A stretch of DNA of 64,000 nt from Streptomyces griseoruber (GTDB lineage: Bacteria; Actinomycetota; Actinomycetes; Streptomycetales; Streptomycetaceae), in the NCBI RefSeq assembly GCF_001514205.1, contig NZ_KQ948770.1, positions 298,057-362,056 of the forward strand, written 5' to 3'. Below, piece after piece: positions 1 to 8,637 of the stretch (its first letter is position 1; each line of letters opens with the position of its first letter). The notes under the pieces are model-generated. The model searched no databases, was not told the origin of the DNA, and saw nothing but the letters and a program-made list of their open reading frames with translations. The position numbers and the translations under genes are program-made.

Positions 1-550
1 TCTGCGGTTCCAGGTCCTCCTCCTCGAACACCAGCAGCGTGCGGGTGCTGAGCACCTCGGGGATGGCCTGGAGCCGGGTCAGCACCACCTCGCGCAGCGC
101 CCTGTTGTCGGGCGTGTGCACCAGCAGCAGGACGTCGAAATCGCCCCCGACGAGGGCGATGTGGGAGGCGCCGGGCAGTCGGCGGAGCTGCTCGCGGACG
201 GTCCGCCAGGTGTTCTGCACGATCTTCAGGGTGATGTAGGCGCTCGTCCCCTGGCCCGCGCGCTCATGGTTCACCCGGGCTCCGAACCCCCGGATGACGC
301 CGTCCTCGACGAGCCGGTTGATCCGCGCGTAGGCGTTGGCGCGCGAGACGTGCACGCGTTCGGCGACCGACCGTATCGAGGCCCGGCCGTCCGCCTGGAG
401 CATCTGGAGGATGTCCCGGTCGATGGCGTCGAGCGGCCGGGCCGGGGGCGGTTCCTGCACGTACGCCCCGCTCTCCCCGTTCTCCCCGCTCGCCCCGCTC
501 TCCGGGGGCGCCGCGTTCTTCGGGTGCTCGGCCATTTGTTCAGGTGCCAT
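1..550 (-). CDS. bkdR: Lrp/AsnC-family regulator (BkdR-like), 3' end cut by window edge
   Basis: Reads leftward from ATG 550; the C-terminal residues lie beyond base 1. A 40-residue Pro/Gly/Glu-rich N-terminal extension precedes an AsnC-type helix-turn-helix (about residues 41-90, beginning DAIDRDILQML) and an alpha/beta effector-binding RAM domain. A G-rich Shine-Dalgarno-like run precedes the ATG; an ATG at 535 would trim five residues. It diverges from the branched-chain dehydrogenase operon, the position of BkdR in S. coelicolor, a regulator of branched-chain amino acid catabolism. Family assignment is firm; the specific BkdR role is inferred from context. Confidence 0.85.
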   Translation of the reverse strand, partial: MAPEQMAEHPKNAAPPESGASGENGESGAYVQEPPPARPLDAIDRDILQMLQADGRASIRSVAERVHVSRANAYARINRLVEDGVIRGFGARVNHERAGQGTSAYITLKIVQNTWRTVREQLRRLPGASHIALVGGDFDVLLLVHTPDNRALREVVLTRLQAIPEVLSTRTLLVFEEEDLEPQ

Positions 551-595
551 GTCCCCCCGCCTCTCCGCCATGGACGTCCTGCGTCCATCTCAGGT

Positions 596-617
596 TGTGG
601 AGAACCGTTTGTCCACA
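596..617. promoter_or_regulatory. Two inverted DnaA-box-like 9-mers
   Basis: TTGTCCACA at 609-617 on the plus strand is the preferred Streptomyces DnaA box. TTCTCCACA on the minus strand (596-604) has one mismatch. The pair is inverted, four bases apart, in the divergent bkdR-bkdA1 promoter region. TGTGGA and TCCACA arms ten bases apart could equally form an operator for the neighbouring regulator. Confidence 0.5.
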
Positions 618-726
618 GCCTGAGGGTGCCTGTAGCCAAAATGTGCCGACGACCGAACAATCGGTAGGTGAGGCGGGTCACAAGCCGACCCGTCTCTCCG
701 AGCCGCTCCCACGAGGAGGTGCCGTC

Positions 727-1863
727 ATGACGGTCATGGAGCAGCGGGGCGCGTACCGGCCGACCCCGCCGCCCGCCTGGCAGCCCCGCACCGACCCCGC
801 GCCGCTGCTGCCCGACGCGGAGCCCCACCGCGTCCTCGGCACCGAGCGGGCCGCGAAGGCCGATCCGGAGCTGCTGCGGCGGCTGTACGCCCAACTGGTT
901 CTCGGCCGCCGCTACAACGCGCAGGCCACCGCCCTCACCAAGCAGGGGCGGCTCGCGGTCTATCCCTCCAGCACCGGCCAGGAGGCCTGCGAGGTCGCCG
1001 CCGCGCTGGCCCTGGAGGACCGCGACTGGCTGTTCCCCAGCTACCGCGACACCCTCGCGGTCGTCGCCCGCGGGGTCGACCCGGTCGACGCGCTCACCCT
1101 GCTGCGCGGCGACTGGCACACCGGCTACGACCCGTACGAGCACCGGGTGGCCCCCCTGTGCACCCCGCTCGCCACCCAGCTCCCGCACGCCGTGGGCCTC
1201 GCGCACGCCGCCCGTCTCAAGGGCGACGACGTGGTGGCGCTCGCCATGGTCGGCGACGGCGGCACCAGCGAGGGCGACTTCCACGAGGCGCTGAACTTCG
1301 CCGCCGTCTGGCAGGCCCCGGTCGTCTTCCTCGTCCAGAACAACGGCTTCGCGATCTCCGTACCGCTCGCCAAGCAGACCGCCGCGCCCTCCCTCGCCCA
1401 CAAGGCCGTCGGCTACGGCATGCCGGGCCGCCTGGTCGACGGCAACGACGCCGCCGCCGTGCACGAGGTCCTCGCCGACGCCGTGCGCCGTGCGCGCGAG
1501 GGCGGTGGCCCCACCCTCGTCGAGGCCGTCACCTACCGTATCGACGCCCACACCAACGCCGACGACGCCACCCGCTACCGGGGCGACGCCGAGGTCGAGA
1601 CCTGGCGCGAGCACGACCCGATCCGGCTGCTGGAACACGAGCTCACCGCGCGCGGGCTGCTCGACGACGACGCCCGGCAGACCGCGCGGGACGCCGCCGA
1701 GACGATGGCCGCCGACCTGCGCGCCCGGATGAACCAGGACCCGGCCCTGGACCCGATGGACCTCTTCGCCCACGTGTACGCCGAGGCCACCCCCCAGCTG
1801 CGCGAACAGCGTGCCCTGCTGGAGGCCGAACTCGCGGCGGAGCAGGAAGGCGCCCACCGATGA
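727..1863 (+). CDS. bkdA1: Branched-chain 2-oxoacid dehydrogenase E1 component, alpha subunit
   Basis: Thiamine-diphosphate E1 alpha subunit, 378 aa. It works with the next gene to decarboxylate the 2-oxoacids of Val, Leu and Ile and pass the acyl group to lipoyl-E2, supplying branched starter units for fatty acids. The ThDP motif is visible as GDG at residues 176-178 followed by NN at 205-206. ATG 727 is chosen because GAGGAGGT lies at 713-720. Its TGA overlaps the next ATG (ATGA). A second copy of the operon lies at 15-19 kb. Substrate class is inferred from BCKDH-type similarity and the adjacent Lrp regulator. Confidence 0.92.
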   Translation: MTVMEQRGAYRPTPPPAWQPRTDPAPLLPDAEPHRVLGTERAAKADPELLRRLYAQLVLGRRYNAQATALTKQGRLAVYPSSTGQEACEVAAALALEDRDWLFPSYRDTLAVVARGVDPVDALTLLRGDWHTGYDPYEHRVAPLCTPLATQLPHAVGLAHAARLKGDDVVALAMVGDGGTSEGDFHEALNFAAVWQAPVVFLVQNNGFAISVPLAKQTAAPSLAHKAVGYGMPGRLVDGNDAAAVHEVLADAVRRAREGGGPTLVEAVTYRIDAHTNADDATRYRGDAEVETWREHDPIRLLEHELTARGLLDDDARQTARDAAETMAADLRARMNQDPALDPMDLFAHVYAEATPQLREQRALLEAELAAEQEGAHR

Positions 1864-2864
1864 CCACCGTCGCCCTCAAGCCCGCCACCATGGCGCAGGC
1901 CCTCACGCGCGCGCTGCGCGACGCGATGGCCGCCGACCCCTCCGTGCACGTCCTGGGCGAGGACGTGGGCACCCTCGGCGGTGTCTTCCGGGTCACCGAC
2001 GGGCTCGCGAAGGAGTTCGGCGAGGACCGCTGCACCGACACCCCGCTCGCCGAGGCCGGCATCCTCGGCACCGCCGTCGGCATGGCCATGTACGGCCTGC
2101 GCCCGGTCGTCGAGATGCAGTTCGACGCCTTCGCCTACCCGGCGTTCGAGCAGCTCATCAGCCATGTCGCCCGGATGCGCAACCGCACCCGCGGCCGGAT
2201 GCCGCTGCCGGTCACGATTCGCGTCCCCTACGGCGGCGGCATCGGCGGCGTCGAGCACCACAGCGACTCCTCCGAGGCCTACTACATGGCGACCCCGGGG
2301 CTCCACGTCGTCACGCCCGCCACGGTCGCCGACGCCTACGGCCTGCTGCGCGCCGCCATCGCCTCCGACGACCCGGTCGTCGTCCTCGAACCCAAGCGGC
2401 TCTACTGGTCCAAGGACACCTGGAACCCCGAGGACCCGCAGCCGGTCGACCCGATCGGACGCGCCGTCGTGCGCCGCTCCGGCAGCAGCGCGACCCTGAT
2501 CACCTACGGCCCCTCGGTCCCCGTCTGTCTCGAAGCCGCCGAGGCGGCCCGCGCCGAGGGCTGGGACCTCGAGGTCGTCGACCTGCGCTCCCTGGTGCCC
2601 TTCGACGACGAGACGGTCGCCGCCTCGGTGCGCCGCACCGGGCGCGCGGTCGTCGTCCACGAGTCGGGCTCCTTCGGCGGCCCCGGCGGGGAGATCGCGG
2701 CCCGTGTCACGGAACGCTGCTTCCACCACCTGGAGGCGCCGGTGCTCCGGGTCGCCGGCTTCGACATCCCCTACCCGCCGCCGATGCTGGAGCGTCACCA
2801 CCTGCCCGGCGTCGACCGCATCCTGGACGCCGTGGCACGGCTGCAGTGGGAGGCCGGGAACTGA
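1860..2864 (+). CDS. bkdB1: Branched-chain 2-oxoacid dehydrogenase E1 component, beta subunit
   Basis: Transketolase-like beta subunit of E1, 334 aa, which assembles with the alpha subunit into an alpha2beta2 tetramer and completes the ThDP site. Diagnostic segments include GEDVG (about residue 32), DTPLAE and the PYGGGIGGVEHHSDS loop. It overlaps bkdA1 by four bases and bkdC1 by one, indicating translational coupling. It closely parallels the second copy at 16329-17330. Confidence 0.92.
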   Translation: MTTVALKPATMAQALTRALRDAMAADPSVHVLGEDVGTLGGVFRVTDGLAKEFGEDRCTDTPLAEAGILGTAVGMAMYGLRPVVEMQFDAFAYPAFEQLISHVARMRNRTRGRMPLPVTIRVPYGGGIGGVEHHSDSSEAYYMATPGLHVVTPATVADAYGLLRAAIASDDPVVVLEPKRLYWSKDTWNPEDPQPVDPIGRAVVRRSGSSATLITYGPSVPVCLEAAEAARAEGWDLEVVDLRSLVPFDDETVAASVRRTGRAVVVHESGSFGGPGGEIAARVTERCFHHLEAPVLRVAGFDIPYPPPMLERHHLPGVDRILDAVARLQWEAGN

Positions 2865-4180
2865 TGGCACAGGTGCTGGAGTTCAAGCTGCCCGACCTCG
2901 GTGAGGGACTCACCGAGGCGGAGATCGTGCGCTGGCTCGTCCAGGTCGGCGACGTCGTCGCCGTGGACCAGCCGGTCGTCGAGGTCGAGACGGCCAAGGC
3001 GATGGTCGAGGTGCCCTGCCCCTACGGCGGTGTGGTCACCGCCCGCTTCGGCGAGGAGGGCACCGAACTGCCCGTCGGCGCCCCGCTGATCACGGTCGCG
3101 GTCGGCGCTCCGGCCTCCGGCGGCCCGGCCGAGGGCTCGGGGAACGTGCTGGTGGGATACGGCACCTCGGAGGCACCGGCGCGGCGCAGGCGGGTAAGGC
3201 CGGCGCAGTCCCCGCCCGCCGCGCGGGTGACCGCCGCCGCACCCGCCGCGGCCGCACCCGTCCCGGCCGCACCCGCCGCCTCGGTCACGGCGGGGGGTCC
3301 GGTCCCCGTGATCTCTCCTCTGGTGCGGCGCCTGGCCCGGGAGGGCGGTCTGGATCTGCGGGAGCTGAAGGGCTCCGGGCCCGACGGGCTCATCCTGCGT
3401 GTGGACGTGGAGAACGCCCTGCGGGCGGCGGTGGCCGCTCCCGAGCCCTCGCCCGCCCCTGCCTCCGCTCCCGTCCCCTCCGCCTTCACCGGCGGTCAGC
3501 GCGTCCCCCTCAAGGGCGTCCGGGGCGCCGTCGCCGACAAGCTCTCCCGCAGCCGTCGCGAGATCCCCGACGCGACCTGCTGGGTGGACGCCGACGCGAC
3601 CGAGCTGATGCGCGCCCGCGCCGCGATGAACGCCGCCGGCGGCCCGAAGATCTCCCTCCTCGCGCTGCTGGCCCGTATCTGCACCGCCGCCCTGGCCCGT
3701 TTCCCGGAGCTGAACTCCACCGTCGACCTCCAGGCGCGGGAGATCGTCCGGTTCGACCAGGTGCACCTGGGCTTCGCCGCGCAGACCGAGCGGGGGCTGG
3801 TCGTACCCGTCGTCCGCGACGCCCACGCCCGGGACGCCGAGGGGCTCACCGCGGAGTTCGCCCGGCTCACCGACGTGGCCCGGGACGGCCGGCTCACCCC
3901 CGCCGAACTGACCGGCGGGACCTTCACACTGAACAACTACGGGGTGTTCGGCGTCGACGGCTCCACGCCGATCATCAACCACCCCGAGGCGGCCATGCTC
4001 GGCGTCGGCCGGATCGTGCCCAAGCCGTGGGTGCACGAGGGCGAGCTGGCCGTGCGCCAGGTCGTGCAGCTCTCCCTCACCTTCGACCACCGGGTGTGCG
4101 ACGGCGGCACCGCCGGAGGCTTCCTGCGGTATGTGGCGGACTGTGTGGAACAGCCGGCGGTTCTGCTGCGCACCCTGTGA
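2864..4180 (+). CDS. bkdC1: Branched-chain 2-oxoacid dehydrogenase E2 component (lipoyl acyltransferase)
   Basis: Dihydrolipoyl acyltransferase, 438 aa. Residues 1-78 form a lipoyl domain with the modified Lys in ETAKAMVE (K45). An Ala/Pro linker leads to a peripheral-subunit-binding domain (about 145-182, starting PVISPLVRRLA) and a C-terminal catalytic domain with the HxxxDG motif in FDHRVCDGG. E2 forms the core of the complex and transfers the acyl group to CoA. No E3 gene is in the window, so the complex presumably borrows dihydrolipoamide dehydrogenase from elsewhere. Last gene of the operon. Confidence 0.92.
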   Translation: MAQVLEFKLPDLGEGLTEAEIVRWLVQVGDVVAVDQPVVEVETAKAMVEVPCPYGGVVTARFGEEGTELPVGAPLITVAVGAPASGGPAEGSGNVLVGYGTSEAPARRRRVRPAQSPPAARVTAAAPAAAAPVPAAPAASVTAGGPVPVISPLVRRLAREGGLDLRELKGSGPDGLILRVDVENALRAAVAAPEPSPAPASAPVPSAFTGGQRVPLKGVRGAVADKLSRSRREIPDATCWVDADATELMRARAAMNAAGGPKISLLALLARICTAALARFPELNSTVDLQAREIVRFDQVHLGFAAQTERGLVVPVVRDAHARDAEGLTAEFARLTDVARDGRLTPAELTGGTFTLNNYGVFGVDGSTPIINHPEAAMLGVGRIVPKPWVHEGELAVRQVVQLSLTFDHRVCDGGTAGGFLRYVADCVEQPAVLLRTL

Positions 4181-4232
4181 TCACGCGGCTCCCCGCGTTC
4201 CCTGTGATCGAGGAGGCCCGCATACTCGGGGG

Positions 4233-5186
4233 GTGACCTCGTTCGAACCCCCCGGCACGCCCGCCGGCCGTCCACCGGGGCCGGCCGTCGCCGCGTACGA
4301 CGCCGTCGTGCTCGCGGGCGGCGGCGCCCGGCGTCTCGGCGGCGCCGACAAGCCGGGGGTGCGCGTGGGCGGGCGGGCGCTGCTGGACCGGGTGCTCGCC
4401 GCCTGCGCCGACGCCCGCACCACCATCGTGGTCGCCGATCCCCGGCCCACCGCCCGGCCCGTGCGCTGGGCGCGCGAGGACCCGCCGGGCGGGGGTCCCG
4501 TGGCCGCGCTCGACGCCGGTCTGTGCCGCACCACGGCCGACGACGTCCTCGTCCTCTCCGCCGACCTGCCCTTCCTCGCGGCCGGCACCGTGAGGCGGCT
4601 GCTGGCCGCCCTGCGCGCGGGCACCACGGAGGGCGCCCTGCTCACCGACGCCGAGGGCCGCGACCAGCCGCTCGTCGCCGCGTACCGGACCGCCGCCCTG
4701 CGCCGCGAACTGGCGCCACTCGGCGCCGCCCCCGGCGGCCTCACGGGGCTGCCCCTGCGCCGGCTGACCGCCGGCCTCGACCTCACCCGCGTCCCCGACC
4801 CCGTCGCGTCCTTCGACTGCGACACCTGGGACGACATCGCCACCGCCCGGGCCCGCATCAGGGAGCATGACCACGTGTTGGACGAATGGATTTCCGCAGT
4901 CAAGGACGAGCTGGGCATCGACCTGGAGGTCGACACCGGTCTGCTCCTCGATCTCGCCCGGGACGCCGCCCACGGCGTGGCCCGGCCCGCCGCGCCGCTG
5001 ACCACCTTCCTGGTCGGCTACGCGGCCGCACAGGCCCAGGGAGGCCCCGAGGCCGTCGCCGAGGCCGCCCGCAAGGCCGCAGCCCTGGCGCTGCGCTGGG
5101 CGAAGGAGGCGGAACAGGCGAACGCCGGAGGCCCCGACGGCTCTGCTGCCGCCCGGCCCGGCGGCACGGCACCGGACGCCGGATGA
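4233..5186 (+). CDS. MobA-like nucleotidyltransferase fused to a DUF6457 domain
   Basis: 317 aa. The first ~215 residues form an NTP-transferase fold with the signature AVVLAGGGARRLGGADK, as in MobA, which transfers GMP to molybdopterin. The C-terminal ~90 residues, beginning near DEWISAVKDELG, match the small actinobacterial DUF6457 domain. GTG 4233 is preferred because a G-rich run precedes it; the open frame upstream overlaps bkdC1. Its stop overlaps the moeA start by four bases, supporting a molybdenum-cofactor role. Exact substrate is inferred. Confidence 0.82.
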   Translation: MTSFEPPGTPAGRPPGPAVAAYDAVVLAGGGARRLGGADKPGVRVGGRALLDRVLAACADARTTIVVADPRPTARPVRWAREDPPGGGPVAALDAGLCRTTADDVLVLSADLPFLAAGTVRRLLAALRAGTTEGALLTDAEGRDQPLVAAYRTAALRRELAPLGAAPGGLTGLPLRRLTAGLDLTRVPDPVASFDCDTWDDIATARARIREHDHVLDEWISAVKDELGIDLEVDTGLLLDLARDAAHGVARPAAPLTTFLVGYAAAQAQGGPEAVAEAARKAAALALRWAKEAEQANAGGPDGSAAARPGGTAPDAG

Positions 5187-6616
5187 CCCGCCGCGGCATC
5201 CGTGAGGGCCGGGACACGCAGGCCCCCGATGCCGAGGGCTTCGACGTCGAGGAGGTGCTCGCCCTCGTGAACGACGGCAAGGGCCCCGCCCGCCCGGCCG
5301 GTGACCCCGTGCCCGGGCGGACGGCCGCACGGACCGAAGGCGCCGCCCCCACCCACGGCCCCCGTACCCGGGAGGCCGCAGCCTCTCCGGCCGATCGTCA
5401 CGGCCACCGGCACCACGCCACCCCCTGGCCCGAGGCCCGGACCGTCGCCGCCCGCGCCGCCCGGTCCCAGGCCGCGCGCCGCGCCCCCGTCTCCGTGACC
5501 CTCGGCGACGCCCTCGGGCTGGTCCTGGCCGGCCCGCTGACCGCTCTCACCGACCTGCCCTCCTTCGACACCTCCGCGATGGACGGCTGGGCCGTGGCGG
5601 GCCCCGGCCCCTGGCGGGTCCGGGACGAGGGCGTGCTGGCGGGCAGCACCGCGCCCGAACCCCTCGCCGACGGCGAGGCCGTCCGGATCGCCACCGGCGC
5701 CCGTATCCCCCCGGACACCACGGCGGTCCTGCGCAGCGAGCACGGCCGCACCGACGCCCAGGGACGGCTGCATCCGACCCGGGACATGAGCCACGGCCAG
5801 GACATCCGCCCCCGCGGGCAGGAGTGCCGTAGCGGCGATCAGCTGCTGCCCGCCGGTGCGGTGGTGACCCCGGCGGTCCTCGGCCTCGCCGCGGCCGCCG
5901 GGTACGACACCCTGTCCGCCGTACCGCGGCCCCGGGCCGAGGTGCTCGTCCTGGGCGACGAACTGCTCACCGAGGGCCGCCCGCACGACGGGCTCATCCG
6001 GGACGCGCTCGGCCCCATGCTGCCGCCGTGGCTGCGGGCCCTGGGCGCCGAGGTCGTCGCCGTGCGGCGGATCGGCGACGACGAGAAGGCCCTGCACAAG
6101 GCCGTCAGCAGATCCTCCGCCGACCTGATCCTCACCACCGGCGGCACCGCCTCCGGCCCCGTCGACCACGTCCATCCCGTCCTGCGCCGCGTCGGCGCCG
6201 AACTCCTCGTGGACGGTGTCCAGGCGCGCCCCGGGCACCCCATGCTGCTGGCGCGCACCAAGGACGAGCAGCACCTCGTCGGTCTGCCCGGCAACCCCCT
6301 CGCGGCCGTCTCCGGGCTCCTCACGCTCGCCGAGCCCTTGCTGCGCACCCTGTCCGCCCGGCCCGCCCCGGAGCGCTATGGGATGCCCCTGCGGGACGAG
6401 GTGCACGGGCATCCCCATGACACCCGGCTCGTCCCGGTGGTGCTGCGCGGTGATCATGTCGTCCCGCTGCACTACAACGGCCCGGCGATGCTCCGGGGCG
6501 TCGCCGCGGCCGACGCGCTGGCCGTCGTACCGCCGGGGGGAGCGCGGGCGGGCCAGCGGGCGGAACTCCTCGACCTGCCGTGGGCGACGGCCGGGGTCGC
6601 GGCGTGTTTCACGTGA
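5183..6616 (+). CDS. moeA: Molybdopterin molybdotransferase MoeA
   Basis: 477 aa, longer than usual because of a ~70-residue polar N-terminal extension. MoeA inserts molybdate into adenylated molybdopterin in the last step of cofactor synthesis. Hallmarks are the SFDTSAMDGWAV segment and, in the MoCF-binding domain, TTGGTASGPVDHV. ATG 5183 overlaps the preceding stop. The TGA (6614-6616) lies inside the first of three parS sites. Confidence 0.9.
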   Translation: MTRRGIREGRDTQAPDAEGFDVEEVLALVNDGKGPARPAGDPVPGRTAARTEGAAPTHGPRTREAAASPADRHGHRHHATPWPEARTVAARAARSQAARRAPVSVTLGDALGLVLAGPLTALTDLPSFDTSAMDGWAVAGPGPWRVRDEGVLAGSTAPEPLADGEAVRIATGARIPPDTTAVLRSEHGRTDAQGRLHPTRDMSHGQDIRPRGQECRSGDQLLPAGAVVTPAVLGLAAAAGYDTLSAVPRPRAEVLVLGDELLTEGRPHDGLIRDALGPMLPPWLRALGAEVVAVRRIGDDEKALHKAVSRSSADLILTTGGTASGPVDHVHPVLRRVGAELLVDGVQARPGHPMLLARTKDEQHLVGLPGNPLAAVSGLLTLAEPLLRTLSARPAPERYGMPLRDEVHGHPHDTRLVPVVLRGDHVVPLHYNGPAMLRGVAAADALAVVPPGGARAGQRAELLDLPWATAGVAACFT

Positions 6617-6620
6617 AACA
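6605..6620. other. parS site 1 (ParB binding)
   Basis: Perfect 16-bp palindrome TGTTTCACGTGAAACA, the bacterial parS consensus. It overlaps the moeA stop codon. ParB binds parS and spreads to organise origin segregation, and in Streptomyces parS sites cluster around oriC. Confidence 0.93.
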
Positions 6621-6639
6621 GCCGGCCTTGGGCACGTCC

Positions 6640-6655
6640 TGTTTCACGTGAAACA
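6640..6655. other. parS site 2 (ParB binding)
   Basis: Second perfect TGTTTCACGTGAAACA, 35 bases after the first, in the gap between moeA and the convergent K+ channel gene. Confidence 0.93.
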
Positions 6656-6662
6656 AACCGTC

Positions 6663-6678
6663 TGTTTCACGTGAAACA
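6663..6678. other. parS site 3 (ParB binding)
   Basis: Third perfect TGTTTCACGTGAAACA, 23 bases after the second, just beyond the 3' end of the K+ channel gene. Confidence 0.93.
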
Positions 6679-6695
6679 CCCGCATGGCGGGCCTG

Positions 6696-7814
6696 TCACA
6701 CCTGTTCGGGCGCCGGTACCGCCCGGCGGACCGTGATCACCCGGTCCCCCTGCTGGAGCCGGGTGAGCCGGGGGTCGGTGTAGTCGAGCAGCTGCCGGTC
6801 CCGTACGACGGCCACGACCAGGTCCGCGGAGCTGCGCGGCGACTGCCCTTCCTCGCCCTCGGTGACGGGGCGTTCGAAGAGGGTCAGCCCGCTGCCGAGG
6901 GTCATCAGGTTCTCCAGGGTCTTCGCCACGGTCGGGCTGACCATCGAGACGCCGAGCAGCCGTCCCGCGGACGAGGAGCTGGTGACCACGGTGTTCGCGC
7001 CGGACTGCCGGAGCAGGGGCACGTTCTCGTCCTCGCGGGCCGCCACCACGATCGTGGCGCGCCGGTTGAGCTGCCGGGCCGTCAGCGTGACCAGGGCGGC
7101 CGTGTCGTCGCGTTGCGGGGCGACGATCACGCGGGAGGCATGCGGTACCTCCGCCCGCCGCAGCACCTCGCTGCGGGTGGCGTCCCCGGTGACGGCCACC
7201 AGCCCGTCGTCGCCGGCCGCTTCGGTGGCCTTGCGCTGGGCGTCCACGACCACGATCCGCTCCTTGGCGACACCCTGCCCGACCAGCGTCTGCACCGCGT
7301 GCCGGCCCTTCGTGCCGTATCCGACGACCACGACATGGTCCCGGGTGCGCATCCGCCAGCGGTGGATGCGCACCTGCTGCCGGGTGCGTTCGGTGAGCAC
7401 CTCCAGGGTGGTCCCGACCAGGATGATCAGGAACAGCACGCGCAGCGGGGTGATGACGAGGATGTTGACCAGCCGGGCGGTGTCGCTCACGGGGGTGATG
7501 TCGCCGTAGCCGGTGGTGGAGAGGGTGACCGTGGCGTAGTAGGCGGAGTCGAGGAGGTCCACGGAACCGTCGGAGTTGTCGTTGTAGCCCTCGTGGTCGG
7601 CGTAGACGATCAGGGTGGTCAGGGCCAGCACCAGCAGGCCCATGGCGAGGCGGCGCAGCACCTGCTGGAGCGGGGGCGCGCCGACGCTCACCGGCATGGT
7701 GATGGAGCGCCCCGCCTCGGCGTCGTCGCGTGCCTCCCGGCGGGAGCGGTACCAGAGGGACCTGACGAGAGAGAGCCGCACCGGCCCGGTGGGCTGTCGT
7801 TCCTGGTCCTTCAT
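6696..7814 (-). CDS. Two-TM potassium channel with cytosolic RCK (TrkA-N/C) domain
   Basis: 372 aa. An N-terminal cytosolic segment is followed by TM1 (about 55-72), a pore loop with the K+ filter TGYGD at 101-105, TM2 (about 115-138) and an RCK regulator beginning near residue 155 with the Rossmann motif VVVVGYGTKG. Such channels are gated by nucleotides or ions bound to a ring of RCK domains. ATG 7814 is preceded by an AGGGGG-type site. The gene diverges from an RCK-only paralogue; the parS cluster follows its stop codon. Confidence 0.9.
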   Translation of the reverse strand: MKDQERQPTGPVRLSLVRSLWYRSRREARDDAEAGRSITMPVSVGAPPLQQVLRRLAMGLLVLALTTLIVYADHEGYNDNSDGSVDLLDSAYYATVTLSTTGYGDITPVSDTARLVNILVITPLRVLFLIILVGTTLEVLTERTRQQVRIHRWRMRTRDHVVVVGYGTKGRHAVQTLVGQGVAKERIVVVDAQRKATEAAGDDGLVAVTGDATRSEVLRRAEVPHASRVIVAPQRDDTAALVTLTARQLNRRATIVVAAREDENVPLLRQSGANTVVTSSSSAGRLLGVSMVSPTVAKTLENLMTLGSGLTLFERPVTEGEEGQSPRSSADLVVAVVRDRQLLDYTDPRLTRLQQGDRVITVRRAVPAPEQV

Positions 7815-7932
7815 CGCGTGCCCCCTGTGGCCGTGATCCGATCGATGGGCACCATGGTTCCCGGCGGGTTCCCACCCGCCATGAAGCAACACGGTCCCAG
7901 GGCCCGTGTCCGTTCCCGTACCGGAGGTCCCC

Positions 7933-8565
7933 TTGCGCGACCACATTGTCGTCGTCGGCTTCGGCACGAAGGGGAGGTCCGCGATCCGGACGGCCTGTGC
8001 CTCGGGGCTGCGCAAGGACCAGGTCGTGGTGATCGATCCCAGCTCGAAGGCGATCGACGCGGCGACGGCCGAGGGCTACGGGGGTGTGGTCGGGGACGCC
8101 ACCCGCAGTGATGTGCTGCGGCGGGCGGAGGTGCAGCGGGCCGGACGGATCGTCATCGCCACCCAGCGCGACGACACGGCCGTCCTGGTGGCGCTGACGG
8201 CCCGCCAGCTCAACCCGGCCGCGAAGATCGTGGCCGCGGCGCGCGAGGAGGAGAACGCGCCGCTGCTGAAGCAGTCCGGCGCCGACGAGGTCATCACCAG
8301 CGCCGGGGCGGCCGGACGGCTGCTGGGGCTCAGCGTGCTCAGCCCGTCGGCCGGTCTGGTGATGGAGGACCTGATACAGCAGGGCAGCGGGCTGGACCTC
8401 GTCGAGCGGACCGTGACCAAGGCGGAGGCGGGCCGCGGTCCGCGCGAGACGGACGACCTGGTGGTCAGCGTCGTCCGCGGCCACCGGGTCCTCGCCTACG
8501 ACGATCCCGCCGTCGGCGTGCTGGAGCTGACGGACAGGCTGATCACGATCGTCCGCGTCGACTGA
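7933..8565 (+). CDS. Stand-alone RCK (TrkA-N/TrkA-C) protein, paralogue of the adjacent channel
   Basis: 210 aa, cytosolic, no membrane segment. Starts with the Rossmann motif IVVVGFGTKG and ends with a TrkA-C-type domain. Nearly colinear with the RCK of the divergent channel: shared blocks include GDATRS-VLRRAEV, TARQLN, QSGA and RLLG-S--SP. TTG 7933 is chosen because GGAGG (7923-7927) sits five bases upstream; GTG 7906 is an alternative with no visible ribosome site. It may add to the channel's gating ring or serve another K+ transporter. Function is inferred. Confidence 0.82.
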   Translation: MRDHIVVVGFGTKGRSAIRTACASGLRKDQVVVIDPSSKAIDAATAEGYGGVVGDATRSDVLRRAEVQRAGRIVIATQRDDTAVLVALTARQLNPAAKIVAAAREEENAPLLKQSGADEVITSAGAAGRLLGLSVLSPSAGLVMEDLIQQGSGLDLVERTVTKAEAGRGPRETDDLVVSVVRGHRVLAYDDPAVGVLELTDRLITIVRVD

Positions 8566-8637
8566 GCGGCCGCGCACCGGACAGCCGCTGCCTTCCCGGA
8601 GGGACCCCGCGTCCGGGCGCGGAGTAGCGTCCCCTTC

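Noticed and set aside
1575-2870. Long antisense frames over the bkd genes
   Set aside because: Shadow frames of strongly conserved E1 genes; their Val/Gly/Asp/Arg-rich products have no domain.
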